Origin: CBDANW01 sp965197825
GTDB lineage: Bacteria > Acidobacteriota > Vicinamibacteria > Marinacidobacterales > DATDRI01
Assembly (NCBI GenBank): GCA_965197825.1
Contig: CBDANW010000003.1
Location: forward strand, 62,001-126,000
Length of the DNA: 64,000 nt
Reading direction: 5' to 3'
Part shown: positions 34,121 through 43,396 of the stretch, piece after piece
Layout of the letters: each line of letters opens with the position of its first letter
How positions within the stretch are numbered: position 1 is the first letter of the stretch
Program-made: the position numbers and the translations under genes
The notes under the pieces: generated by a model
Seen by the model: only the letters and a program-made list of their open reading frames with translations
The model's database searches: none
What the model was told of the DNA's origin: nothing

Positions 34121-35689
34121 TTAATCTCGAGGAAAGATCTCTATCGACTGTGTGCCAGTAAGGACACTGGTCGCCCCCAGCGGTTCTCCGGTGTCTTCCA
34201 CGGTTAGCTGGATTTCATAGAAGGTTTGCTCTTCCCCGTGCGGGTCGGCTTCGAAACCTCCTTCGCAGATTCCTTGCAGTGGACCCAAAAAGGGATGGGT
34301 GTGTCCCAAATGGTGAAAGAGGATGGTCCAGGTGATGCGTTCACACGGAACGAACCCCTCTTCCGGATCGATGCCCTGGCCTTCGAAGTGGATGAACTCG
34401 CCCACCGAGTATTGGCGGTTGGGAAGAGGTTCTTGAATGATGGCGGATGGTCGCGTGTTGCCTGAGACGATCCGGATGTCTTGGACTCTTGCCGACCCAC
34501 CCTGTCCGTCGGTGACCGTCAGGCGGGCGAAATAGGTCCCGGCTGGATAGCGTTTGCGCACCACCGCTTGATTGCTGCGCTGAGCGTCGCCCAGATCCCA
34601 CAAATAAGTCAGCGAGCGTCCGTCCGGATCGAAAGATGCCGTTCCGTCGAGAGTCACTTCGAGGGGCGCCTCGCCGTTGTCAGGCTCGACCGACGTCACG
34701 GCTACCGGCTGCCGGTTGCTCCCCCCGGCGTATGAAATACGAAGAAGGCCCCCATCCCGAAAAGCAAGGTAGTAAAGGGACCCATCGGGTCCGAATTGGA
34801 TGTCGACCGGGCCGCTCAGCGTTCCGGAAGCAGAGCGCTCGACCGAAACAGGCTGATTGCTCTCATCGAGGACCATGCGGAAGATCTCCCGGGTGACGAC
34901 GTCGCCAAAAAAATAATTCCCCTCGTACTCCGGCGGAAAGTTGATGGCGGGGGTGTGGTCGCCACCAATGATGGCGTTCCCGAGCTCCGAGGTGTGCGGA
35001 TAGAAATAGACGGGATAGGTGATGCCGGGTACGCCTGGAGGTTCCGGACCTTCGGTGAACTGCCAGCCATAGTTTGCCCCGGCGATGCCGAGGTTGACTT
35101 CTTCATAGTCCCCGCCGCCTACATCCGCAATGAACATAGCTTCACTGCCCGGCTGGAGGTTGAAACGCCAGGGATTCCGGAGTCCCAGTGCCCACACGCG
35201 GGGATCTCCCTCCCTGCCGTCCAAAAAAGGGTTGCCTGCGGCTGGTGATCCGTCGCGGTTGATATGTAGGATTTTGCCTCGGAGGTCGTGGGGGTCTTGA
35301 GAGGTATTGTTTCCCTGGCCGTCGTCTCCGGTGGAGATATAGAGCGTCTTGTCGGAGGCAAAACGCAAACAGCCCCCGTTGTGAAAGTCGTTGAGCAGGT
35401 CCGGTGTTTCCAGGACGACGGTCTCTTCCACGAGCTGATCCCCGAACTCGGGCGAGACGATGACGATCGCGTCCGCCCGGTCCATTTTCTCCGAGAATCC
35501 TTTGTCCTTGATGGCTTCGCCCGCATCGTCGACGGGTAGAGGCAGATCGGCGATGTCGATCAGCTCCGTCGTGACGCCATCTTTTTTTTCTATCTCACCG
35601 ACGACGAATCGCGCGGCGTGAACGCTCATACGTCCTTTGCGAGTGGTACCGAGGATGACGGGTACATAGAGTGCTCGGTTTTCTGACAT
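34121..35689 (-). CDS. Chimeric gene: FMN reductase N-terminus joined to a PQQ sugar dehydrogenase/PKD protein
   Basis: From the ATG at 35689 the first about 82 residues are an NADPH-dependent FMN reductase start (LYVPVILGTTRKGRMSVHAA, ELIDIADLPLP, DRADAIVIVSPEF). At about 35443 the sequence switches in frame to the second half of a glucose/sorbosone dehydrogenase: FHNGGCLRFASDKTLYISTG, DLRGKILHINRDG, VWALGLRNPWRFNLQPGSEA. A PKD domain follows (PLEVTLDGTASFDPDGRSLT, YLWDLGDAQ) and then an unrecognised C-terminal region. Neither enzyme is complete, and the exported half lacks a signal peptide. Most likely an in-frame deletion. The start lies five bases after the GH15 stop. Confidence 0.75.
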   Translation of the reverse strand: MSENRALYVPVILGTTRKGRMSVHAARFVVGEIEKKDGVTTELIDIADLPLPVDDAGEAIKDKGFSEKMDRADAIVIVSPEFGDQLVEETVVLETPDLLNDFHNGGCLRFASDKTLYISTGDDGQGNNTSQDPHDLRGKILHINRDGSPAAGNPFLDGREGDPRVWALGLRNPWRFNLQPGSEAMFIADVGGGDYEEVNLGIAGANYGWQFTEGPEPPGVPGITYPVYFYPHTSELGNAIIGGDHTPAINFPPEYEGNYFFGDVVTREIFRMVLDESNQPVSVERSASGTLSGPVDIQFGPDGSLYYLAFRDGGLLRISYAGGSNRQPVAVTSVEPDNGEAPLEVTLDGTASFDPDGRSLTYLWDLGDAQRSNQAVVRKRYPAGTYFARLTVTDGQGGSARVQDIRIVSGNTRPSAIIQEPLPNRQYSVGEFIHFEGQGIDPEEGFVPCERITWTILFHHLGHTHPFLGPLQGICEGGFEADPHGEEQTFYEIQLTVEDTGEPLGATSVLTGTQSIEIFPRD

Positions 35690-35696
35690 CGGCTCG

Positions 35697-37535
35697 TTAG
35701 TCCTTGCTTCCCAGGGCGCGATCGAGATTGAACGCGGCACTGATGAGCCCCAGGTGCGTGAAGGCCTGAGGAAAGTTGCCCAGCGCTTCACCACTATGGC
35801 CGGTCTGCTCGGCATAGAGGCCGAGGTGGTTGGCGTAGCCGAGCATCTCTTCGAACATCACTCGGGCCCGTTCCAACCGACGCCGATCGGTCCGCCCCGC
35901 CCTGGTCAGGGCCTCCACCAACCAAAACGTGCAAATGTTGAACGTTCCTTCCTCTCCGGCCATTCCATCCTCGGTCTCACTGATGTTATAGCGATACACG
36001 AGACTGTTGGAAAGGAGCCCTCCTTTTTCGGGGGGCTGCATGGTCGCGTCGAGCGATTGGAGATTCCTGGGATCGCTGGGGGACAGGAAGAAGACCAGCG
36101 GCATCATCAGATTGGCCGCGTCGAGCGTGTTGCCGCCATAGTGTTGAACGAACGATTGTCTTTCTTCATTCCATCCCTTCATCATGATTTCCTCGTAGAT
36201 TTCGTCCCGAACCTTGAGCCATCGTTGCCAATCGGCGGGGAACGAGCGCTTGTTGGCCAGGCGGAGGCCACGATCCACGGCCACCCAGCACATGAGCTTG
36301 GAGTAGACGAAGTGCTGCTGCCCTCCTCGGACTTCCCAGATCCCTTCGTCGGTCCTTTGCCAGTTATCGCAGACCCAGTTGATGAGCCTTCGGAGGTGGA
36401 CCCAAAGGTCGTAAGAAATGGGGGAGCCGTACTTGTTGTAGAGATAGACCGAGTCCATGAGCTCGCCATAGATGTCGAGCTGAAGCTGATCGTAAGCGCC
36501 GTTTCCAATGCGGACGGGTTTCGAGCCCATATACCCATCCAGATGGTCGAGTGTTTCCTCGGTGAGCTCGTGACGGCCGTCCAAACCGTACATGATCTGC
36601 AGCGAGCCGTCCGGGTTGAGCTCGTGGCAGCGAGCCTCCACCCATTTCATGAACTCGCCGGCCTCTTCGGTGAAGCCGATGCGAAGCAACCCATAAAGCG
36701 TAAAGGCGGCGTCGCGGATCCAGGTGTAGCGGTAATCCCAATTGCGCTCGCCGCCGAGGTCTTCCGGAAGTGCCGCAGTGGGTGCGGCCACGATGGCGCC
36801 GGTGGGCTTGAAAGTAAGGAGCTTCAGCGCCAAGGCCGAGCGGTGAACCATCTCCCGCCACCGCCCCCGGTAAGTGCACTGGGCGAGCCAGTGTCGCCAG
36901 TACTCGACGGTCTTGACACCCAGGTCGAGCGCTTCGGACTCGTCGAGTAAAACGTGGCAGTTGCCGCCCCTCTCTACTTGCCCGAAAACAAAGTGCACCT
37001 GCTCTCCTTCCTTGGGGGTGAATTCGAGCGTGACGCCGTCGCCTTCTTGCTGCAGCGGTCTCCTCGTGCTTAGACCCAAGCTTAGCGAGGGAGTGTGAAA
37101 GCTGGCACCGCCCTCGTCGAGCTCGAGGGTGTGCCCGTCGCGAGCGTAGTTGAACGCCGGGCGGCATTCGAGGCGAAACTTCATTTCTCCTCTCACCACA
37201 CGCACGCCTCGAATGAGCTGGTGCCGGCCCTGTTTGTCGGCGGATAGACCTACCGGCATGAAGTCGGCAATCTGCCCAACACCGTCGGCGGAGAAGAACC
37301 GCGTGATCAGGACGTTGCTATCCGGCCAGTAGAACTGCCTTATCTTGATGCCGTCGTTGGAGACAGGCGCGATCCTGAAATAGCCGCCCTTCTTGTCGTC
37401 GAGTATGCTGCCGAAAACGCTCGGCGAGTCGAAATGAGGAAAGCAGAACCAGTCGATGGTTCCATCCATCGCCACCAGGGCGATGGTATGCATATCACCA
37501 ATGATTCCGTGGTTCTCGATGGGTTGATACGCCAT
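35697..37535 (-). CDS. Glycoside hydrolase family 15 (glucoamylase/trehalase-like)
   Basis: 612 residues, cytosolic. The N-terminal domain starts YQPIENHGIIGDMHTIALVA and GTIDWFCFPHFDSPSVFGSI, as in bacterial trehalase-type GH15 proteins. The catalytic (alpha/alpha)6 domain contains GERNWDYRYTWIRDAAFTLY, DGSLQIMYGLDG, NGAYDQLQLDIYGE and, near the end, FNICTFWLVEALTRAGRTDR. Catalytic acids are expected within these blocks. It splits alpha-glucans, trehalose or similar sugars. The next gene begins five bases downstream, so both are probably one operon. Confidence 0.93.
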   Translation of the reverse strand: MAYQPIENHGIIGDMHTIALVAMDGTIDWFCFPHFDSPSVFGSILDDKKGGYFRIAPVSNDGIKIRQFYWPDSNVLITRFFSADGVGQIADFMPVGLSADKQGRHQLIRGVRVVRGEMKFRLECRPAFNYARDGHTLELDEGGASFHTPSLSLGLSTRRPLQQEGDGVTLEFTPKEGEQVHFVFGQVERGGNCHVLLDESEALDLGVKTVEYWRHWLAQCTYRGRWREMVHRSALALKLLTFKPTGAIVAAPTAALPEDLGGERNWDYRYTWIRDAAFTLYGLLRIGFTEEAGEFMKWVEARCHELNPDGSLQIMYGLDGRHELTEETLDHLDGYMGSKPVRIGNGAYDQLQLDIYGELMDSVYLYNKYGSPISYDLWVHLRRLINWVCDNWQRTDEGIWEVRGGQQHFVYSKLMCWVAVDRGLRLANKRSFPADWQRWLKVRDEIYEEIMMKGWNEERQSFVQHYGGNTLDAANLMMPLVFFLSPSDPRNLQSLDATMQPPEKGGLLSNSLVYRYNISETEDGMAGEEGTFNICTFWLVEALTRAGRTDRRRLERARVMFEEMLGYANHLGLYAEQTGHSGEALGNFPQAFTHLGLISAAFNLDRALGSKD

Positions 37536-37649
37536 TCAGCAACTCCGTCCGTTGGGTGTGAGCGATGCCCGGGAACAACATCCAGTGTGCTGCCCAGCCG
37601 GCCATACCCGACGCGTCGTGCGATGATAATGGAATTGTGCTGGTCTTGA

Positions 37650-40217
37650 CTACTCGGGAATGCTGACTGGCCCGTTCTGAGGAAGTGTGGTGACCGCTTT
37701 TTCAATCTTTTCCATCGCGGTTCGATAGTCCTCGTTCTCTCCGAAACGGAGCGGCTTACCGATTCGGATCCGTACCGCGCCCATTCGCGGCCAGCGGTCG
37801 TGCATTGAGAAGATCTCGTACATCCCCCGCAGATGGACGGGGATGATGGGAACGCCGAGCCGTACGGCCATCAGTCCAATTCCTGGTTGGAAGGTCATCA
37901 TCTTACCGTTGGGAGTTCGCTCACCTTCGGGGAAGACCAGCGGACAGTAACCCTTCTCGACGAGCTCACCGGTGAATCGCAGCGCCCTGCGAACTCCGGT
38001 GACGTCGCGTGGGAGCGCATAGATATTGAAGAGCCCGCAGGCGAGCAAGTACTGGAATCCGACTCCCACCCACTCGGCCCACTTTGGTCGGGACGGTTGA
38101 AGGAAAGCGTGGAAGTGTCCTTCCTGCGCGGCCGGGGCGATCCATCGTCGCCAGCGAAAGGGAAGGGCGGCGATGATGAAAGGCGTGTCCAGATGGCTTT
38201 CGTGATTGGCAGCGAAGATCACTGGCGGCTCCACGTCCGCCAGACTCTCGACGCCTTCCACGGTGAGATCGATGTAGTGATGTAGAAGGGGCCAGAAAAG
38301 GGTTTGCTGGATCGCCGTCCGCGTCCAGCGCGCCGGCAACGAGCGGCTCCAGCGCGGTAGGGTTTCGAGTGCGAACTCCTTGGGCTTGGTTTCCGTCTCC
38401 GGTCTTCTCCGCGTTGCGCCGGATGCGCCGAACCGATTCTTCAACCCTCCGACGGTTTCGCTTACAGACAGCGATGCTTCGTCGACCGGGAGGCCGTAGT
38501 GCTCTTCGAGCCGAGAGAGAAGATCGACCTGCTCGAGTGACGAAAGGCCAAGATCCTCGGTGATCCGGAGGTCATCGCGCATCTCCGAAACACCGCGCCC
38601 CGTCATCTCCGCCAGAATGCCGGCCACACCGGTTGAGGCAGCCGGAGACGGGGTCGTCTGGACTCTTGATCCCTTTAGGCGATTGAGTATTTCCTGGCGT
38701 TTGATCTTCATGGTCGAAGCCGTTCGAGGGAAGTCCTCCTCGGGCCAGAGGGTCCACCCCCGAATACGCTGGTGCGGCTCGAGGTTTTCGTTCGTCTGAC
38801 CCACGAGACGCTCGATGTCGGCCCCAGGATCGATCAGGAGAAGGACGGCATGCACCTCCTCTTTTCCGTCACGCGTCACAGCGAGCACGACGCTCTCCTT
38901 GACTTCGGGGAGCTGGTTCAGCGCCGCCTCGACGTCTTGCGGATACACGTTGAGACCGTCGGCGGTGACGATCAGGTCTTTCTTTCTTCCCAGGAAGTAG
39001 AGTTGATTGGCTTCGTCGAGGCGACCCAGATCACCGGTATGGAGCCATCCATCGGAATCCACGAACGTGTTCGATGCGGGCGAGCCGCCCAAGAATTCCG
39101 AGACGACGCTCTCGCCCCGCACCAGGATCTCGCCGTCGGGCGCGAACTTGATGTCGAGATCGCCAACGATCCGTCCCAGCGACCCAGGAGTCGGGTGAAA
39201 AGGATGATTGGTCGTGACGGCGGGGCTGGTCTCGGTGAGCCCGTAGCCCTGCACGACGACGAAACCGAGGCGTCGCCAGAAGGATTCTTCTTCGAGGGGG
39301 AGCCGTGCGCCACCCACCACGAGCGCCCAGAATTTCCAGCCGAACGATCGGTGTGTGTCGCGATGCGTCCACCAGGACGTCAAGGCACCGGTGAGGCCTT
39401 TGGCCGCGCCTATGGCTCGGGTCGAGGGAGCCCTACGCTCGACTTCGTGTCGGAGGTTGGAAAGGAGCTGCGGCACGCCGACCAGAACCGAGACGCGCTC
39501 GCGCCGAACGGTCCGGATAACCGCGCCCGGCTGAAGCTCGCGCATGAACACCGCGGCTCCTCCTAGAAGCACCGGAATGAAGAGACCGAGAGACTGGCCG
39601 AAGAGATGACTCAGCGGTAGCAGGTCCAGTATGCGAATCGGTTGAAAGGGACGCGCCAGCTTCTTGTAGCGATCGATCTCGCGCTGAATCGGAGTCAGGT
39701 TGGCGCAAAGATGTCGATGCCGATGCACGACACCCTTAGGGTCACCGGTGGTGCCGGAGGTGAAGACGATCTGAACGACGTCGTCCCGAGCCACCGCTGC
39801 GGGCTCGAATCCGTCGGCTTCCATTCGAGCGACCCTCTCGAAGGAAACCGTCTGCAGCCGGGACTCCAACGGTTCCGTAGTGACCTGGAAGCCGTGGACC
39901 AGCCATCGTGCATGGACTCTCTCCTGGATGCGGTCGACCAATCGGGCCGAAGAACGGAAGTCGATCGGGACGACCTCGATCCCACGAGCCACGGAGGCCC
40001 AGAAGGCGGTGACCCACTCCGGCCGATTTTCTCCCCACAGGAGGAGACGATCGCCCTTGCCTAATCCCTCCCGATCGAGAAAATCGACGAAGCCGGCAAT
40101 ACGCCGGTAGATCGATCGGTAGGACAGAGTCCAGGTTCGGAACCCGTTGTGGAAACGGACGGCCTCGCGTTCATCGAGGCGCTCTATCTCGCGGATGAGA
40201 TCGGCCAGAGTTTCCAT
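37650..40217 (-). CDS. Three-domain acyl-activating enzyme, carrier domain and acyltransferase
   Basis: 855 residues. Residues 1-530: AMP-dependent acyl-CoA/ACP ligase (VFTSGTTGDPKGVVHRHRHL, GYGLTETSPAV, LHTGDLGRLDEANQLYFLGR). Residues about 545-620: a carrier-like domain with DLGLSSLEQVDLLSRLEEHY, where the Ser in GLSSLE would carry phosphopantetheine. Residues about 640-855: PlsC-type acyltransferase (FAANHESHLDTPFIIAALPF and VFPEGERTPNGKMMTFQPGI). One chain can thus activate a fatty acid, hold it and pass it to a lysophospholipid or glycerol phosphate. This resembles Aas-like fusions, but with a carrier domain. It is a single gene on its strand. Confidence 0.9.
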   Translation of the reverse strand: METLADLIREIERLDEREAVRFHNGFRTWTLSYRSIYRRIAGFVDFLDREGLGKGDRLLLWGENRPEWVTAFWASVARGIEVVPIDFRSSARLVDRIQERVHARWLVHGFQVTTEPLESRLQTVSFERVARMEADGFEPAAVARDDVVQIVFTSGTTGDPKGVVHRHRHLCANLTPIQREIDRYKKLARPFQPIRILDLLPLSHLFGQSLGLFIPVLLGGAAVFMRELQPGAVIRTVRRERVSVLVGVPQLLSNLRHEVERRAPSTRAIGAAKGLTGALTSWWTHRDTHRSFGWKFWALVVGGARLPLEEESFWRRLGFVVVQGYGLTETSPAVTTNHPFHPTPGSLGRIVGDLDIKFAPDGEILVRGESVVSEFLGGSPASNTFVDSDGWLHTGDLGRLDEANQLYFLGRKKDLIVTADGLNVYPQDVEAALNQLPEVKESVVLAVTRDGKEEVHAVLLLIDPGADIERLVGQTNENLEPHQRIRGWTLWPEEDFPRTASTMKIKRQEILNRLKGSRVQTTPSPAASTGVAGILAEMTGRGVSEMRDDLRITEDLGLSSLEQVDLLSRLEEHYGLPVDEASLSVSETVGGLKNRFGASGATRRRPETETKPKEFALETLPRWSRSLPARWTRTAIQQTLFWPLLHHYIDLTVEGVESLADVEPPVIFAANHESHLDTPFIIAALPFRWRRWIAPAAQEGHFHAFLQPSRPKWAEWVGVGFQYLLACGLFNIYALPRDVTGVRRALRFTGELVEKGYCPLVFPEGERTPNGKMMTFQPGIGLMAVRLGVPIIPVHLRGMYEIFSMHDRWPRMGAVRIRIGKPLRFGENEDYRTAMEKIEKAVTTLPQNGPVSIPE

Positions 40218-40382
40218 CGCTCGTCGCGGCGGCGTCGTTCCTCAATGCTCGCTCACTCCTCAAATACTAGCCTGGGGCCCCACCCCCAGGCCAAGATGCT
40301 TCGTCGACTAACGCGACTGCGCATCGGCTCAAGGCTGTGTTCGCTCGGCGGCGCGCCGGCTGCCTCGTTTTTCAGCAGCCTG

Positions 40383-41012
40383 CTAGTCTAGCCACCGAGC
40401 TAGCGCGCGCTCGAAATCTCCGAGCGGTGCCCATCCGCGGGCGACAATAGTGATCTGGCCGTTTTCGCGAACGAGCGTAGAAGGGAATCCCCGCGCGCCC
40501 ATTTCCAAAGCGTTGCGGAAGTCGGCGAGGGTTTCCTCTTCGGATTCGTCCGACGAATAGTCGGCGGCGAACGCGTCGCGGGGCACATCCGTCGCGTCGG
40601 CCACCTGGAGGAACGTCTCGATCTCCGTGGGATCGAGAGCGCGCGCGTAGAAGGCTTCTTGGAGCCCATGCATGTACTCGAACACGCGATCGGGTCGCAG
40701 ACGGCGAGCCGTCACCACCGCGCGGCACGCCGGACCGGTGTCATAGACGAAGTCGTCTCTTTCCAAAAACGAATGGTCGAACGGTTGACCGGTTCGCCGT
40801 TGGACTTCGTTCCAGTGTTGTGCCAGATAGGATTTCATCGGGCCGAGGGCCTTGGCTGATGGACCCGCGCGCAGTCCTCCGACCATGAGGCGATAATGAA
40901 ACGCGGTCGGATAGCGCTCCCGCAGCTCCTTGATGACTGGGGCGAAGCCCCAGCACCAAGAGCACATGGGGTCGGCGACGTAAATGAAATCCGTGAAATC
41001 AGTATTAGGCAC
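40383..41012 (-). CDS. DsbA-family oxidoreductase (FrnE-like)
   Basis: 209 residues from a GTG that overlaps the DUF423 stop (GTGCCTAA). The thioredoxin fold begins FIYVADPMCSWCWGFAPVIK with the CxxC motif CSWC. Later parts include RVFEYMHGLQEAFYARALDP and MGARGFPSTLVRENGQITIV, with the cis-Pro loop GFPS. Without a signal peptide it is probably cytosolic, like FrnE-type members with isomerase or disulfide roles. It is third in a tight MgtC-DUF423-DsbA gene set. Confidence 0.88.
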   Translation of the reverse strand: MPNTDFTDFIYVADPMCSWCWGFAPVIKELRERYPTAFHYRLMVGGLRAGPSAKALGPMKSYLAQHWNEVQRRTGQPFDHSFLERDDFVYDTGPACRAVVTARRLRPDRVFEYMHGLQEAFYARALDPTEIETFLQVADATDVPRDAFAADYSSDESEEETLADFRNALEMGARGFPSTLVRENGQITIVARGWAPLGDFERALARWLD

Positions 41013-41367
41013 GAAACGAACCGACAGCCAGCAGCAGCCAGCCCACCAAGAATGCAAGACCGCCAAGAGGGGTGATCGCTCCCAGCCATTTCAACCCGCT
41101 CAGGCACAGGATATAGAGGCTGCCCGAGAAAACGAGGACGCCTAGGGCAAACGCTACGCCGGCCCCGGTGATCCAGGGACTGGGATGGGTCTCGGCAAGC
41201 CACCCGACCACGAAGAGCCCCAGGGAATGATAGAAGTGATAGCGCACTCCCGTTTCGAAGATCTGCATCATTTCCGGAGTAAGGCGGTCGCGGAGCGCGT
41301 GGGTGCCGAAAGCGCCCAAACCAACGCCCAAAAACATCAGAACCGCTCCCAAACGAACCCAGATCAT
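41005..41367 (-). CDS. DUF423-family membrane protein
   Basis: About 120 residues from the ATG at 41367, which overlaps the MgtC stop (ATGA). Four helices with VLMFLGVGLGAFGTHALRDR, the family signature, then TGVRYHFYHSLGLFVVGWLA and LCLSGLKWLGAITPLGGLAF. DUF423 proteins are small four-helix membrane proteins of unknown role. Confidence 0.92.
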   Translation of the reverse strand: MIWVRLGAVLMFLGVGLGAFGTHALRDRLTPEMMQIFETGVRYHFYHSLGLFVVGWLAETHPSPWITGAGVAFALGVLVFSGSLYILCLSGLKWLGAITPLGGLAFLVGWLLLAVGSFRA

Positions 41368-42059
41368 CTTAGGATGGCTCCATAGTATCGACCCAATCGA
41401 GCCCGGCCAGATCTCCTTGAAACGCTCGGTGCGACTTGTGGGTCCGGCAGTAGCGGAGGACGAGTTCCGTCTTGTTCTTCCGAAAGCTTTCTCTCTTCTT
41501 TGATCTCCAGTGGCATCGTGTAGGAGTCGAAGACACCTTGCAGGCGGGCACGGTTTTTCCCTTGCTCCGTCTGGAACACGACGCGCAGCTCCTCCAGCTC
41601 GCACGTGCCGAGGTAGAGAGCTTCCAGCCGGTGCCACACGGTCAGGGTTACGTAGATCACCACAGCCAGAGCGAGGCCGCTGAACGCATATCCCACCCCG
41701 ACCACCATGCCCACCGCGGCGATGACCCAGATCGAAGCAGCGGTGGTCAAGCCGATGATGCTGCCGCGTTCGCGGAGGATGGCCCCCGCGCCTAAGAAAC
41801 CCACCCCGGTCACGATCTGCGCCGCGATGCGCGAGCGATCGAGGGCTCCGAACGCCGGGTCGATGGACATCAGGGTGAAGATAGTGGAGCCCAGGCAGAT
41901 GAGCGCCAAAGTGCGGAGTCCGGCCGGCTTTTCCGCTCTTTCCCGCTCGGCGCCGACGATAGATCCGCAGACGATCGAAACCAGGACGAGAAGGAACTCC
42001 GAGAATGGAGCCGGGACCACCTGACGAATATCACCGAAAAGCGTATGCAATAGCTTCAT
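41364..42059 (-). CDS. MgtC/SapB-family membrane protein
   Basis: 231 residues. The N-terminal membrane part has GSIVGAERERAEKPAGLRTL, the MgtC hallmark, and GAGAILRERGSIIGLTTAAS. A soluble tail follows (LEELRVVFQTEQGKNRARLQ). MgtC proteins support growth at low magnesium and in hosts by modulating ATPase or phosphate balance. It heads a three-gene overlapping unit with DUF423 and the DsbA-like gene. No obvious magnesium-responsive leader was recognised upstream. Confidence 0.92.
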   Translation of the reverse strand: MKLLHTLFGDIRQVVPAPFSEFLLVLVSIVCGSIVGAERERAEKPAGLRTLALICLGSTIFTLMSIDPAFGALDRSRIAAQIVTGVGFLGAGAILRERGSIIGLTTAASIWVIAAVGMVVGVGYAFSGLALAVVIYVTLTVWHRLEALYLGTCELEELRVVFQTEQGKNRARLQGVFDSYTMPLEIKEERKLSEEQDGTRPPLLPDPQVAPSVSRRSGRARLGRYYGAILR

Positions 42060-42234
42060 TGGGAGGTCATATTACTGCGGAGTTGGGAACAGGGTCCAAC
42101 CCCTGCTAGTATTGCCAAGAGCCGTCTTGCGCTGCTGCTAGCGCCGTCTGACGCAGTTGCTAGTAGCAACGACGTCGATTGACGGCAAGAGAGGTTAATC
42201 GTTCCAACTCTAGACGACAGGAGGCGTCTCCCGC

Positions 42235-43308
42235 ATGTTCTCTCGACGCGATTTTCTCGGGCTGCTGGCCGTTCCAGCGCTGGCGCGTCCGCTGGAAGGA
42301 TTGACCGTCTCACCAAGACAAGACGAGATCGGCGGCAATCCTATTCTGGACACCCTCGCGCCGGTGATCTCCGGGGCCAGGCACGTGCGCTTTCATGAAG
42401 ACAAGGTGCGCGCGGTGGCCGATTGGATGGCCTACGAGGAGCTTCCCTGGCCGGATTTTCGATCCCCGCTGACACCGCAAGGGGACGACCCGGGGACGAT
42501 GGACTTCACGTTCCTTACGGCGACCATCAACTTCGCGTTCACCGATTTCGAGAGCCACACCATTTTCAAGGCCCAGTACGCCGGCGGCGAGCACTGGGAC
42601 TCCCTCGGGATGGAGGCGTGTCTGAAGCGGGCCTACGACGAGGGTATCCCTATTCTGGACGGAGACTATCTGGCAGCAGTGAGTCGGGAAGAGCTCGACC
42701 GTGTCTTTACTGGCAACATTCCCATCCCGATGCTCGACGAGCGTTTAGCGATCTTCCATGAAGTGGGGCGAGTGCTGTCGGAAAAATACGACGGCCGCTT
42801 TCACAACTTCGCAAAGGACGGTCCTTCCCGCCTCTATGCCGGAGGGAACGGTTTGCTGGAACGCCTGCTATCGGAGTTCCCGTCTTTCCGAGACAGGAGT
42901 ATGTACCGCGGTTCACGCATCGCTTTTCAAAAGAGAGCGCAGCTTCTGTGGTGGCAGCTCCATGCGCGGTTCCAGGAGGAAGGGTTCTTCGCACTCGAAG
43001 ATCCGGAGGAGCTCACGGTTTTCGCCGACTACATCGTTCCGGTCGCCTTTCGGCTTTTTGGCATGACGTCGTACACGCCGGAGCTCGAAGCGGCCATCAA
43101 CGCGCGGGAGGTCATCCCTGCCGATAGTGAGGAAGAAATCGAAATCCGGGCCTTCACGATCTGGGGCGGCCATCGGCTGACGGAGGAGATCAACGAACGC
43201 CGTCCCACCGAGCTACAGGTCATCGAGCCCGTCGTGGACGGCCGGCTTTGGACCCACTTCCACGCGTCCCATTGGCCGCATCATCTTACGATTACGACAG
43301 ACTACTGA
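42235..43308 (+). CDS. Queuosine-salvage (QNG1/DUF2419) family protein with a Tat-like leader
   Basis: 357 residues. MFSRRDFLGLLAVPALARPL resembles a twin-arginine signal (SRRDFLG). The mature part matches the DUF2419 family, whose characterised members are queuosine-5'-phosphate nucleosidases: LTATINFAFTDFESHTIFKA, ACLKRAYDEGIPILDGDYLA, SRIAFQKRAQLLWWQLHARF and LTVFADYIVPVAFRLFGMTS, then EIEIRAFTIW. Such enzymes are cytosolic, so a secretion leader is unusual. The start has AGGAGGCG upstream. A second short frame begins eight bases after the stop but is cut by a MITE. Confidence 0.85.
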   Translation: MFSRRDFLGLLAVPALARPLEGLTVSPRQDEIGGNPILDTLAPVISGARHVRFHEDKVRAVADWMAYEELPWPDFRSPLTPQGDDPGTMDFTFLTATINFAFTDFESHTIFKAQYAGGEHWDSLGMEACLKRAYDEGIPILDGDYLAAVSREELDRVFTGNIPIPMLDERLAIFHEVGRVLSEKYDGRFHNFAKDGPSRLYAGGNGLLERLLSEFPSFRDRSMYRGSRIAFQKRAQLLWWQLHARFQEEGFFALEDPEELTVFADYIVPVAFRLFGMTSYTPELEAAINAREVIPADSEEEIEIRAFTIWGGHRLTEEINERRPTELQVIEPVVDGRLWTHFHASHWPHHLTITTDY

Positions 43309-43315
43309 AGGGAGC

Positions 43316-43396
43316 ATGACCATGAACAGATACGTAAGCAATCCTTGCTCTCGCGGGGTTGTGGGTTTGCCGGCCGGAAGCCGTAAGGGTCAATAA
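43316..43396 (+). pseudogene. Truncated gene start interrupted by a MITE
   Basis: An ATG with GAAGGGAGC just upstream begins a 26-codon frame (MTMNRYVSNPCSRGVVGLPA...) that ends with TAA contributed by the inverted repeat of the MITE starting at 43387. The original gene, probably co-transcribed with the queuosine-salvage gene, cannot be recognised on the other side of the insertion. Confidence 0.45.

Noticed and set aside
35754..36950. Long forward open frame opposite the GH15 gene
   Set aside because: Antisense shadow of a clear GH15 enzyme with complete family motifs.
38772..39566. Forward open frame opposite the acyl-ligase domain
   Set aside because: Shadow frame; the reverse strand carries well-known AMP-ligase motifs.
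42100..42234. Short palindromes such as GTTGCTAGTAGCAAC before the queuosine-salvage gene
   Set aside because: Too short and unconserved to call an operator or terminator from one sequence.
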